DNA of 9,761 nucleotides from contig DKKK01000052.1 of NCBI GenBank assembly GCA_002455215.1, positions 1 through 9,761 of the forward strand, in the 5' to 3' direction. This stretch comes from Anaerolineales bacterium UBA6668 (GTDB lineage: Bacteria > Chloroflexota > Anaerolineae > Anaerolineales > UBA6668). Of this stretch, positions 1 to 7,300 are shown piece after piece; within the stretch, counting starts at the first letter, position 1, and each line of letters begins with the position of its first letter. A program made the position numbers and the translations under genes. A model generated the notes under the pieces. It did no database searches, was not told where the DNA came from, and saw nothing but the letters and a program-made list of their open reading frames with translations.

Positions 1-203
1 GAAGCACATGCCTGAGCAGTTACGATAAAACTTGATATTCTTAGCAAGTTTGCATTGTGTTGGTTCTCGAAGAAATAAGCGAAATTTCCACGTGCCCAGT
101 AAAAAGCCATTTGTAATGTTCGAGTCAAAAAACCAATCCTGCAATTTGTAATAACGTTACTACAAGTTAGTTCTGGGTGCAAGTGGGGGTGACTAGCAAT
201 GCG
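1..203. other. Left-edge stretch without an assignable gene
   Basis: No + strand frame stays open from the left edge. On the - strand two overlapping frames are open toward base 1: one starts with an ATG at 110-108 and the other opens after a stop near 155. Both continue out of the window. Neither product looked familiar and the ATG has no clear ribosome binding site. The DNA is more AT-rich than the operon to its right. This could be the 5' end of a leftward gene or plain intergenic DNA; I cannot decide. Confidence 0.4.
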
Positions 204-236
204 ATATTCGACACGGGTAGAAATTGCGCTTTTTCG
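204..236 (+). repeat. Diverged copy of the intergenic repeat left end
   Basis: Bases 204-218 (ATATTCGACACGGGT) match 14 of 15 bases of the motif at 313-327, in the same orientation and 109 bases upstream. Similarity continues for about 15 more bases: an AAA-rich spacer, then TGCGC followed by a T-run and C. No inverted partner was found for this copy, so it is probably a decayed or half copy of the element at 313-408. Confidence 0.6.
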
Positions 237-312
237 TAACATCGCCCAGCACTTAAGCGCGTCTGATTTTCGGGTCATTTCGACCGAAGGTAGAAATCCT
301 GCCCAACGTGCT

Positions 313-408
313 ATATTCGGCACGGGTGAAAACTGCGCGTTTTTTCTTTAAGGAAAAAACGCAAATCGCTCTTCGGCATGTATAGCGAAAATAACCCGTG
401 CCGAATAT
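313..408. repeat. 96-bp inverted-repeat element with nested hairpins
   Basis: ATATTCGGCACGGGT at 313-327 is the exact reverse complement of 394-408, giving a 15-bp perfect outer stem. Inside it lie a perfect 10-bp hairpin (GCGTTTTTTC at 337-346 with GAAAAAACGC at 353-362, 6-base loop) and a weaker 5-bp stem (366-370 with 384-388). The arrangement could fold as a three-way junction. No T-run follows the stems as in a rho-independent terminator. No flanking target duplication is visible. It could be a REP/MITE-type repeat or a structured leader or operator. It ends 80 bases before the first gene of the operon. Confidence 0.75.
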
Positions 409-470
409 CAAAGACTTCTCACTCGCTTTGGATTTTGCTTGTAACAGGTTGAACCGTCCAACGCAAATTG

Positions 471-479
471 TGCTAAAAT
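471..479 (+). promoter_or_regulatory. Extended -10 promoter, near-leaderless
   Basis: TGCTAAAAT fits an extended -10 element (TGn followed by a 5/6 match to TATAAT). A possible -35, TTGAAC at 449-454, lies at a long 19-base spacing, so the TG extension would matter. Transcription would begin around 485-487, only a few bases before the ATG at 489. That agrees with the lack of any Shine-Dalgarno sequence before that gene. This is the only promoter-like site I can argue for upstream of the seven-gene operon. Confidence 0.45.
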
Positions 480-488
480 TTTCACTCT

Positions 489-1151
489 ATGAAAGTTTCG
501 TTCTCTTTTTTTCTATTAATGCTAACGCTAATGCTAACGCTCTGTTTGGGGTTGTCTGCCTGCCAAAGGGAAACAATCGCCAGTGGCACGGTGCTCCTGC
601 AAGATGATTTTTCTGACAACACCCAGCAATGGAACACCCAAATTGCCCCCGACAGCGAAACGCGCCTAGCACAGGGTGTGTTTGAAATTGAAGTATTGGG
701 TTCGCAATTGAATGTGTGGTCCAGCCCTACCAAGCAAACTTTCTCCGCGGTGAAAATTGAAGTCACCGCATCTAGCCCCAGTGGCGTGCTGGAAAACGGT
801 TTTGGTGTCATTTGCGGTTTGCAGGATGCCGATCACTTCTTCTTTTTCCTAATAAGCAGTGATGGCTACTACGGCGTTGGGCAACGGAAAGACGGTGAAA
901 CCACCTATCTGCATGACAGTAGTGGCGATATGTCCCCCAGCGCACACATCTTGCCCGCCCCACAAGCCAACCACCTGCAAGCCACCTGCAATGGCACACA
1001 GTTAACTTTCCTTGTAAACGGGCAAAACTTGGCGGATATCAAGCTGACTGAAGGGCAAGTGCCCCAAGGTGAAATTGCCCTGCTCGCCAAAAGTCTCTTT
1101 GAAGGCGGCTTTACTGCCCAATTTGACAATCTCAAAATTACACAACCTTAA
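489..1151 (+). CDS. Predicted lipoprotein with concanavalin-like beta-sandwich domain
   Basis: A 220-residue exported lipoprotein. It has a short positive N-terminus (MK), a long hydrophobic segment (residues 5-22) and a lipobox LSAC with the acylated cysteine at 25, so it should be anchored on the outer face of the membrane. The mature part begins with DDFSDNTQQW (39-48). It later has DHFFFFLISSDGYYGVG (115-131) and ends with FDNLKI (212-217). These are the usual signposts of the LamG/DUF1080-like jelly-roll domains common in Chloroflexota surface proteins. Such domains bind or sit beside carbohydrate, but no catalytic residues can be named here. The hydrophobic core is encoded by a 12-base tandem duplication (517-540). 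The ATG at 489 is chosen because it gives a complete signal peptide. It is the first gene of the apparent operon, 5 bases before the next. Confidence 0.8.
   Translation: MKVSFSFFLLMLTLMLTLCLGLSACQRETIASGTVLLQDDFSDNTQQWNTQIAPDSETRLAQGVFEIEVLGSQLNVWSSPTKQTFSAVKIEVTASSPSGVLENGFGVICGLQDADHFFFFLISSDGYYGVGQRKDGETTYLHDSSGDMSPSAHILPAPQANHLQATCNGTQLTFLVNGQNLADIKLTEGQVPQGEIALLAKSLFEGGFTAQFDNLKITQP
517..540 (+). repeat. 12-bp tandem repeat inside the signal peptide
   Basis: TAATGCTAACGC occurs twice in a row, exactly (517-528 and 529-540). It lies in the signal-peptide core of the lipoprotein gene and encodes LMLTLMLT. The unit is four codons long, so gain or loss of a copy keeps the frame and only changes the length of the hydrophobic segment. 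Confidence 0.9.
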
Positions 1152-1156
1152 CGATT

Positions 1157-1603
1157 ATGTCTGACATTCGAACCATTTTAACCAACGAACTTAAAAACGC
1201 CATGCGTAGTGGAGACAGTTTTCGCAAAGATGTCATTCGCAACGCGCAAGCGGCAGTGAAGCAAATCGAAATTGACGAGCGCATCACCTTGGATGATGCG
1301 GGCATTCTGAAAGTGTTGCAAAAGGAAATCAAATCCCAACGCGAAGTGATCGCCGATGCCGAAAAAGCCGCCCGCCCAGATTTGGTGGATGAAGCCGAGC
1401 GCAAAATTGCCGTCCTGCAAGAATTTTTGCCCAAGCAATTGAGCGAAGAAGAAATCACCGCTTTGGTGCGCCCGATTGTGCAAGAATTGGGGGGTAGCCC
1501 GGTGATGGGGGATGTGATGAAAAAGCTGTTGCCGCAAGTGCAAGGCAAGGCAGATGGGAAGTTGGTCAGCCAAGTGGTGCAGAAGGTCTTAAAAAACGGC
1601 TAA
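1157..1603 (+). CDS. yqeY: GatB/YqeY domain-containing protein
   Basis: A 148-residue soluble protein whose length and sequence fit the stand-alone YqeY family, which is related to the tail domain of the GatB subunit of the tRNA amidotransferase. An N-terminal helical half (1-88) contains the family's typical pattern of alternating charged residues, with a KEIKSQREVI segment. FLPKQLSEEEI (90-100) marks the domain boundary. The C-terminal helical half ends with GKADGKLVSQVVQKVL (130-145), the characteristic G-x-x-D-G signature. The family is thought to interact with tRNA, but its cellular role is not well established. The ATG lies 5 bases after the lipoprotein stop and only 6 bases separate its stop from the next gene. 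No strong ribosome binding site is visible, so translation may be coupled to the upstream gene. Confidence 0.93.
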   Translation: MSDIRTILTNELKNAMRSGDSFRKDVIRNAQAAVKQIEIDERITLDDAGILKVLQKEIKSQREVIADAEKAARPDLVDEAERKIAVLQEFLPKQLSEEEITALVRPIVQELGGSPVMGDVMKKLLPQVQGKADGKLVSQVVQKVLKNG

Positions 1604-1609
1604 AAAGTA

Positions 1610-3733
1610 GTGACCCCTACGCCTATCCTAACCAACCGCTCGCAAACACTATCCATCTTAGATAGCTTGCACGTATGGCGTGCATACTGGGTAGCGAGTT
1701 TGGTTGCGCTCTTGGTGCTTCTTGCGCCTGTCTTTTTGCGTTCCCAAACCACGCTCACCGTTGGGGAAGTAGCGACTCAAGACATCACCGCCAACCGCGC
1801 CCTATCGTATGTGAGCAAGGTCAGCACCGAGCAAGCCCGCCAAAAAGCCGCCAATGCGGTTGCTCCGGTCTATGACCCACCCGATGAAGCCGTTTTGCGC
1901 CGTCAGATCGCCAACGCACAAGCATTATTCGACTATATCAAAATAGTCCGCACCGATGAGTTTTCTACCAACGAGCAAAAAGTCGCAGATTTGCAAAATC
2001 TGCAATTTGCTAAACTCACCACCGAACAAGCCAATGCCGTCCTGGCACTTAAAGACGAAGAATGGGCGAGCCTAAGCGCCGAAGCCTTAAGAGTTTTAGA
2101 AACTTCGCTCAGCCGTCAGGTGCGCGATTACGAGTTGAAGGATGTCAAAGAAAGAATCCCGATTCTGATTCGCTTCACCTTCAATGAAAATGAAATCACA
2201 CTGATTCAAAGCCTGATTCAAGATTTTATTGTCATCAACTCAATTTTAAATGAAGGTAAGACGGCAGAAGAACAACAAAAAGCGCGAGATAGTGTTCCAC
2301 AACAAGAGCGGTCTTATCAGGTGGGGCAGGTTATTGTTGCACGGGGCGACACCATAGACGAGTTGGACGCCGAAGCCTACAACGAGATGAATTTGCAGAG
2401 TGACAATCTACCACTTGGGCAAAAAATTGGCGTGCCGGTCACGGCTTGGCTATGCTACTGTTTGGGTGCGGTGCTGTTCCTGCGCCGTTTTTACCCACCC
2501 GCCCAAACCGCTCGCTCGCAAAAAGTGTATCTCGCTATGATTTGGATAGCCGCGCTGGTATTGGGGCAAATTCTCCTGCCGCAAAACCGCCAAGAAGTGC
2601 GCTTTCTCTTTCCATTGGCGGCGCTTGCCATCTTGGTGCAGGTTGGTTCTCGCTCATCCGTTGCGATTGGTTTTAGCACGTTATTCACGATCTTCCTGCT
2701 CATTTTTACACAAGGCTCCATCCAATTGACCTTGTACCACCTACTGACCGCCATTGCGGCGGTGCTGGCAATGGGCAAAGCCGCTCGTATCAATGACTAT
2801 TTTCGCGCTGGGGCGGTTGTGGCGGTGATAGGCTTTCTCAGCACACTATCGGGCGAATTGATAGCGCCGTATATCAATTGGAGTGAAGCGCAAACCCGCT
2901 TGTGGGTCAGTACAGGGCAGGGGTTTCTCAGCGCACCGCTAGCGCTTGCCATTATCTCCGTGCTGAGTCGTCCCTTCCAATTGTTAACCGCCATTCAGGT
3001 TGTAGATTTATCCCGCCACAGCCACCCGCTTTTGCAAGACATGCTTCGCAAAGCACCGGGGACGTACCAACACAGCTTGCAAATCGCTAATTTGGTGGAG
3101 CAAGCCGCCCAAGAAATCGGGGCAAACGAAGCGTTGGTACACTTGCTGGCTTTGTATCACGACATTGGCAAAACGATGCACCCGGAATACTTTATCGAGA
3201 ATCAACTGGGGGGCATGAACCCGCACGACTTTTTAAGCCCGCTGGAGAGTTCGCGCATCGTGGTTTCGCATGTGACCGATGGTTTGGCTATGGCAAAACA
3301 GCACAATCTACCGCCACCTATCCAACAAGCGATACAAGAACATCATGGCACACTGGTCACGCTCTTTCAGTACAACCGCGCTATTGCGGAAGCAGGCGGT
3401 GACAAAAGCAAGGTGGATGTAGCTCAATTTCAATACCCCGGTCCCCGTCCGCGCACCAAAGAAAACGCTTTGCTCATGTTGGCAGACGCAGTGGAAGCTA
3501 AGGCACGCGCCGATTTGCCCAAAACGCCTGAAGCTTTAGAAAATTTAGTGGATGCGGTACTTCGCGTGCGTTTAGAAGCTCATCAACTGGACGACTCTGG
3601 CTTGACACTAAACGATTTGCAAGTGATTCGCAAATCGTTTGTGCAAACTTTGCAAAGTTTTTATCATGCGCGTTTGCGCTACCCGGATTTTCCCGAATCA
3701 ACCACCCAACCCCCAGCAACCACCCATGCTTGA
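1610..3733 (+). CDS. pgpH: 7TM-HD membrane phosphohydrolase, PgpH-like (predicted c-di-AMP phosphodiesterase)
   Basis: A 707-residue membrane protein of the 7TMR-HD family. Order: one N-terminal membrane segment (about 27-43), a large extracytoplasmic domain (about 45-270), seven membrane segments (about 276-455), then a cytoplasmic HD domain (about 475-650). The HD metal ligands are all present: H488, H517-D518 in the motif YHDIGK, H554, H578-H579 in EHHG, and D626 in LADAVEA. The typical YPGPRP motif lies just before D626. Characterised members such as Listeria PgpH hydrolyse c-di-AMP to pApA; the same reaction is inferred here. The start is GTG at 1610, the only reasonable start giving the full first membrane segment. 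The gene overlaps ybeY by 8 bases. PgpH next to YbeY is a common bacterial arrangement, often with phoH, which is absent here. A strong inverted repeat lies near the 3' end (3610-3640). No c-di-AMP synthase is in the window. Confidence 0.92.
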   Translation: MTPTPILTNRSQTLSILDSLHVWRAYWVASLVALLVLLAPVFLRSQTTLTVGEVATQDITANRALSYVSKVSTEQARQKAANAVAPVYDPPDEAVLRRQIANAQALFDYIKIVRTDEFSTNEQKVADLQNLQFAKLTTEQANAVLALKDEEWASLSAEALRVLETSLSRQVRDYELKDVKERIPILIRFTFNENEITLIQSLIQDFIVINSILNEGKTAEEQQKARDSVPQQERSYQVGQVIVARGDTIDELDAEAYNEMNLQSDNLPLGQKIGVPVTAWLCYCLGAVLFLRRFYPPAQTARSQKVYLAMIWIAALVLGQILLPQNRQEVRFLFPLAALAILVQVGSRSSVAIGFSTLFTIFLLIFTQGSIQLTLYHLLTAIAAVLAMGKAARINDYFRAGAVVAVIGFLSTLSGELIAPYINWSEAQTRLWVSTGQGFLSAPLALAIISVLSRPFQLLTAIQVVDLSRHSHPLLQDMLRKAPGTYQHSLQIANLVEQAAQEIGANEALVHLLALYHDIGKTMHPEYFIENQLGGMNPHDFLSPLESSRIVVSHVTDGLAMAKQHNLPPPIQQAIQEHHGTLVTLFQYNRAIAEAGGDKSKVDVAQFQYPGPRPRTKENALLMLADAVEAKARADLPKTPEALENLVDAVLRVRLEAHQLDDSGLTLNDLQVIRKSFVQTLQSFYHARLRYPDFPESTTQPPATTHA
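3610..3660 (+). repeat. Hairpin plus palindrome within the 3' end of the HD gene
   Basis: AAACGATTTGC (3610-3620) is perfectly complementary to GCAAATCGTTT (3630-3640), an 11-bp stem with a 9-base loop. Four bases later comes a perfect 16-base palindrome, AAACTTTGCAAAGTTT (3645-3660). Both lie in coding sequence, about 65-115 bases before the ybeY start. They could affect mRNA processing or ybeY translation, or be chance products of frequent TTG and CAA codons. Confidence 0.6.
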
Positions 3734-4196
3734 CCTAATTATCGAAACGCCCATCCCTCCCGCTTTCAGCGAAGCTGAGCTACATTCAGCGCTCACACAA
3801 GCCGTGCAAACCACGCTTGCCCAACAAAATGTCACCGAAGCGGTCAGTCTCAGTGTGGTCATCGGGGACAATGCACACATCCAAAGCCTGAATGCGCAAT
3901 TTTTGGGCGAAGACCACCCCACCGATGTTTTATCCTTCCCAGCCGACCCTGACGCGCTCATCCCAGAAGAAGCCGACTATTTGGGGGATATTATTCTGTC
4001 TATTGAAAAAGCCCAGCAACAAGCCAGCGAACGCGGTCATGCAATATTGGCAGAATTGCAACTGCTGACCGTTCACGGGGTTTTACATTTACTCGGGCAT
4101 GACCACTACACACCGCAAGAAAAAGCCGAAATGTGGCAGGCACAAAGTGAAATTTTGCGCTTGCTCGGCAGTACGGTGGTGGTGGGCGACTGGTAA
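3726..4196 (+). CDS. ybeY: Endoribonuclease YbeY, 16S rRNA maturation factor
   Basis: A 156-residue zinc-dependent endoribonuclease of the UPF0054/YbeY family, which acts in 16S rRNA 3'-end maturation and ribosome quality control. The diagnostic zinc motif HGVLHLLGHDH is at residues 117-127, with the three ligands expected at H117, H121 and H127. The segment DHPTDVLSFP (about 63-72) is the other family signature. The frame extends upstream to an ATG at 3639, but that would add a poorly related 29-residue lead inside the HD gene. The ATG at 3726 gives the normal family length and N-terminus (MLDLIIETP). It overlaps the upstream stop as ATGCTTGA, the classic arrangement for translational coupling. 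The next gene starts 17 bases after its stop. Confidence 0.95.
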   Translation: MLDLIIETPIPPAFSEAELHSALTQAVQTTLAQQNVTEAVSLSVVIGDNAHIQSLNAQFLGEDHPTDVLSFPADPDALIPEEADYLGDIILSIEKAQQQASERGHAILAELQLLTVHGVLHLLGHDHYTPQEKAEMWQAQSEILRLLGSTVVVGDW

Positions 4197-4213
4197 CGCA
4201 GGCTGGCACAGAC

Positions 4214-6670
4214 ATGAAACTCGACATTGAACTCTATCGCCAACAAATTTTGGTATCACATTCTCCCAATGTCCACCTTTCTGTCATTGATATTGCCCCC
4301 GAAAAACCCGACAAAACGCTGGTGTTTGTACACGGGTTTGGCGGGCAAGCCACGCAGTGGAAGTACCAACTTCAACATTTTTGCTGGCGAAATCGCGTCA
4401 TTGCCTACGACCTACGGGGGCATGGACGTTCGGACGCTCCGCATAGTGAATATACAATGGCGGAGATGCAAAACGACTTGGAAGCCGTATTGGAAAAATG
4501 CGGGGTCAATAGCCCTTTTGTCTTGGTGGGGCATTCGTTTGGGGGCGCAATCGTCACGCAATTTGCGCTCAATTTTCCAGAAAAGTTGACAAATCTGGTC
4601 TTGGTGGCATCGGCGAGCGAGTACAAGATTAAGCCACCCTTTCGTACCATTATTGAGCGCACCCCTTTGCGCATTTTGAATTTACTACGCCCGTTCACCA
4701 AAAGCTGGCTTTTTGGCAAGATGCACGCCCTCCAAGCTATTCACAATCGCACTTTGTTACGTTGGAAAGGGACGCCGTTATTCCGACAAATCCGTGTACC
4801 CACCCTGATTGTGCGTGGGCATTGGGATGCGGTCTTTGAACAAGCGTATTTTCAGACATTGGGAGAGATCATTCCTGACTCGCGTGAAGTAAATGTGGGC
4901 TATTCCGGGCATATGGTGATGCTAGAACGCCGTGAAGCCGTTAATCGCACGTTGGACGGCTTCATTGAAGACAAAAAACTAAGTTGGCGCGAGCAATTGC
5001 ACGACCAACGCCCGCAATGGCTGAAGGAACGTCCATGGCTGACACACTACAATGAAGAAGTGCCGTACACCATTGCCATTCCCGCTGTACCGTTGCAAGC
5101 TTTGCTAAAAAGCGCGGTGGAACGCTTTTCACGGCGACCTGCGATTAATTTTTACGGGAACGAAATTTCATATCGCAAGTTGTATAGCCAGAGTCGCCAA
5201 TTTGCCGCGATGCTCCAACAGCTAGGTATACAGGCAGGCGAGCGGGTGATGTTGATTTTGCCCAACATCCCGCAGACAATCTACGCCCTGTATGGCACAC
5301 TCATGGCAGGCGGGGTGGCAGTGCTGACTGTGCCAATCGCACCCAAAGCAGAGATCTTGCACCAAGCACGCCATGCCCAAGTGAAAATTGTGTTGACCAT
5401 TCCAGAATGCTGGGACACCTTGCAAGAAATTCGCCGCGAGAACGACTTGCGGGCGGCAATTTTGACTTCCCCTACCCAATACTTGCCCTGGCTTGCACAG
5501 CTTTTCCGCAAGCGCACCGCCCCACCCTCCGACCCGCACATTCAGCAACTTTCCAGCTTAATGGCAAAGACCCATCACGACTGGATTGAACATCCGTGCC
5601 AGCCCGACGACCTAGCCATCATCCAATACACTAGTGGCACAACCAGCCTTGCCAAAGGCGTGATGTTAAGCCACCGCAATTTGGTTGCTAATACCCTGCA
5701 AACCCGCCACTGGATTCCTTCAGTCGAAGATGGCGCGGAGAAAGTACTGTCGGTGTTGCCGTTCTCGCACAGCTATGGCTTATTAACTGCGCTCAATATG
5801 CCAATTGCCTTGGGCGCAACGATGCTGGTTTTACCCAGATTCAACATCGAAGAAGTGTTGCGCACCATTCAGAAGGAGAAACCGAGCTTTTTCCCGGGCA
5901 TTCCACAAATGTATATGCAGTTGAGCGATTTTTCCGGCATTCGCAAGTACGGTATTCGCTCCATCCGCGCCTGCATTAGTGGCTCTAGCCCGCTACCGGT
6001 GGAAGTGCAAGAGAGTTTTGAACGCCTGACCAAAGGGCGCTTGGTAGAAGGCTATGGCTTAACCGAAGCCGCCCCCGTCACCCATGCCAACCCCATCTAT
6101 GGAAAGCGCAAGATCGGCTCCATCGGCATTCCCTTACCCAACACCAGCGCACAGATTTTGGACTTGGCGAGTGGCAAGCCCGTGCCAGTTGGGCAGATTG
6201 GTGAGCTTGCTATTCGCGGACCGCAGGTGATGCAAGGCTATTGGAACGATGCGGAAAATACGGCGCAAACGTTGCGCGATGGTTGGCTGATGACGGGCGA
6301 TATTGCCCGTATGGATGAAGATGGCTTCTTCCAGATTATCTCGCGCAAAGCGGATATGTGGTATCCCGATAAATCGCCACAACAGCCGTTTTTTCCGCGC
6401 GATGTCGAAGAAGTGTTGTTTGAAATTCCGCAAATTAAGGAAGCGGTTGTGACTGCTATTGCCAACCAACCGATTGCCTTTGTGATTGCTGGCAAGGAAA
6501 AACCCAGCGCCGAAAGTATCGTCCGCTATTGTCAGCGCCGCCTACCGCCGGAGTTGGTGCCACGTTTGGTGATATTTGTGGCAGATTTCCCGCGCTCGTT
6601 CATTGGAAAAGTTTTGCGCCGCGAATTGCAAAAGCAATACGCCAAAAGCAAAGCGCCTCACACTCATTAA
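4214..6670 (+). CDS. Alpha/beta-hydrolase fused to AMP-forming acyl-CoA synthetase-like domain
   Basis: An 818-residue two-domain protein. Residues 1 to about 260 are an alpha/beta hydrolase: VHGFGG oxyanion region, YDLRGHGRSD, nucleophile elbow GHSFGG with S108, and probable triad partners D205 (RGHWDAVFE) and H233 (YSGHMV). Residues about 285-815 are an ANL-superfamily adenylating enzyme: ATP loop YTSGTTSLAKG (472-482), YGLTEA with E618, TGD with D696, and the catalytic lysine K799 in FIGKVLRREL. The likely chemistry is ATP-dependent activation of a carboxylic acid, with the hydrolase handling an ester or thioester; the substrate is unknown. No signal peptide and no carrier domain are seen. 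Odd points: the ATP loop has S and A where TSGTTGxPKG is usual, and the hinge segment after SRKADM (710-715) reads WYPDKSPQQPFFPRD instead of a glycine-rich xGGxNVYP-like segment. The loop in the C-terminal lobe is also short. Both domains look intact. Confidence 0.88.
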   Translation: MKLDIELYRQQILVSHSPNVHLSVIDIAPEKPDKTLVFVHGFGGQATQWKYQLQHFCWRNRVIAYDLRGHGRSDAPHSEYTMAEMQNDLEAVLEKCGVNSPFVLVGHSFGGAIVTQFALNFPEKLTNLVLVASASEYKIKPPFRTIIERTPLRILNLLRPFTKSWLFGKMHALQAIHNRTLLRWKGTPLFRQIRVPTLIVRGHWDAVFEQAYFQTLGEIIPDSREVNVGYSGHMVMLERREAVNRTLDGFIEDKKLSWREQLHDQRPQWLKERPWLTHYNEEVPYTIAIPAVPLQALLKSAVERFSRRPAINFYGNEISYRKLYSQSRQFAAMLQQLGIQAGERVMLILPNIPQTIYALYGTLMAGGVAVLTVPIAPKAEILHQARHAQVKIVLTIPECWDTLQEIRRENDLRAAILTSPTQYLPWLAQLFRKRTAPPSDPHIQQLSSLMAKTHHDWIEHPCQPDDLAIIQYTSGTTSLAKGVMLSHRNLVANTLQTRHWIPSVEDGAEKVLSVLPFSHSYGLLTALNMPIALGATMLVLPRFNIEEVLRTIQKEKPSFFPGIPQMYMQLSDFSGIRKYGIRSIRACISGSSPLPVEVQESFERLTKGRLVEGYGLTEAAPVTHANPIYGKRKIGSIGIPLPNTSAQILDLASGKPVPVGQIGELAIRGPQVMQGYWNDAENTAQTLRDGWLMTGDIARMDEDGFFQIISRKADMWYPDKSPQQPFFPRDVEEVLFEIPQIKEAVVTAIANQPIAFVIAGKEKPSAESIVRYCQRRLPPELVPRLVIFVADFPRSFIGKVLRRELQKQYAKSKAPHTH

Positions 6671-6676
6671 AGCAGT

Positions 6677-7300
6677 ATGTTTCTAGAACTTTGGCATTTT
6701 CGCATCTTTGCAGTCGTTTATGCGGTTTTTTACGTGCTGGCGCTTTCGACTTATCGCCACTACAAGGTACGCAAACAAGTCGTTACCAAGACGTTTGCCG
6801 ATGAGCACACGCAAATCGCCAAATTGTACGCCTTTCACGGGCTAAAGTATGCAATCGGGGGGCAGTTGGTATGGCTGTTTGCCTTTGCTATTTTTCCTAC
6901 CATCTATCATTGGCTGGGCGGACTCACTTGGTTTGCCAACTTTAGCGCAACGGTATGGCAGGCACGCCTGACCGCTTTGGGCATGGTGGCATCGGTGGTG
7001 TGGACTTTTTGGGCGCAAGAAAATTTAGGCAATGCCTGGAAATTTGGCGTGGACGAAAACAAACAAACTCAGTTGGTGACAAGCGGGTTGTTTGCCCACA
7101 GCCGCAACCCGATTTTTTTGGGTCTGCGCATCAATAGCTTGTTTTGTTTTTTGTTTCTGCCCTGCACACTGACGGCGGCAATTTGGATTGCCAATGAATT
7201 GTTTTTGCAAATTCAGGTGCGCATGGAAGAAGATTATCTGCGCGAAACGGTTGGACAGGTGTATTTAGATTATTGTAAGCGAGTTAGACGGTGGATATAA
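6677..7300 (+). CDS. Isoprenylcysteine carboxyl methyltransferase-like membrane protein
   Basis: A 207-residue integral membrane protein of the PEMT/ICMT superfamily of S-adenosylmethionine-dependent methyltransferases. There are about four to five hydrophobic segments (roughly 8-24, 58-80, 97-112 and a long one 152-178). The conserved C-terminal signature is present: LGNAWKFGVDE, then LVTSGLFAHSRNPIFLG (133-149) with R143-N144-P145, then the MEEDYLRE helix with E184-E185 and a final YxDYCKRVRRWI (196-207). In the family this region binds the methyl donor. Bacterial members methylate diverse lipids or prenyl groups, so the substrate cannot be named. It starts 6 bases after the fused ligase gene and its stop lies within the first codons of the racemase gene, so co-expression is likely. 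A link to lipid or envelope metabolism is plausible but inferred. Confidence 0.85.
   Translation: MFLELWHFRIFAVVYAVFYVLALSTYRHYKVRKQVVTKTFADEHTQIAKLYAFHGLKYAIGGQLVWLFAFAIFPTIYHWLGGLTWFANFSATVWQARLTALGMVASVVWTFWAQENLGNAWKFGVDENKQTQLVTSGLFAHSRNPIFLGLRINSLFCFLFLPCTLTAAIWIANELFLQIQVRMEEDYLRETVGQVYLDYCKRVRRWI

Noticed and set aside
337..362. Rho-independent terminator at the 10-bp hairpin
   Set aside because: The stem is mostly A/T pairs and no T-run follows on either strand outside the stem. It is better described as part of the repeat element.
398..607. Small + strand frame overlapping the lipoprotein start
   Set aside because: It reads through the inverted repeat and the lipoprotein signal region in another frame and has no recognisable domain or ribosome binding site.
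3639..3725. Upstream extension of ybeY to the ATG at 3639
   Set aside because: It lies wholly inside the HD gene and gives a 29-residue lead not typical of YbeY. The ATG at 3726 gives the normal length and a coupled overlap.
4214..6670. OleBC-type olefin biosynthesis fusion (beta-lactone synthetase plus decarboxylase)
   Set aside because: The domain order is similar, but OleB uses an aspartate nucleophile of the haloalkane dehalogenase type, whereas here the elbow is GHSFGG with serine. No OleA or OleD gene is nearby.
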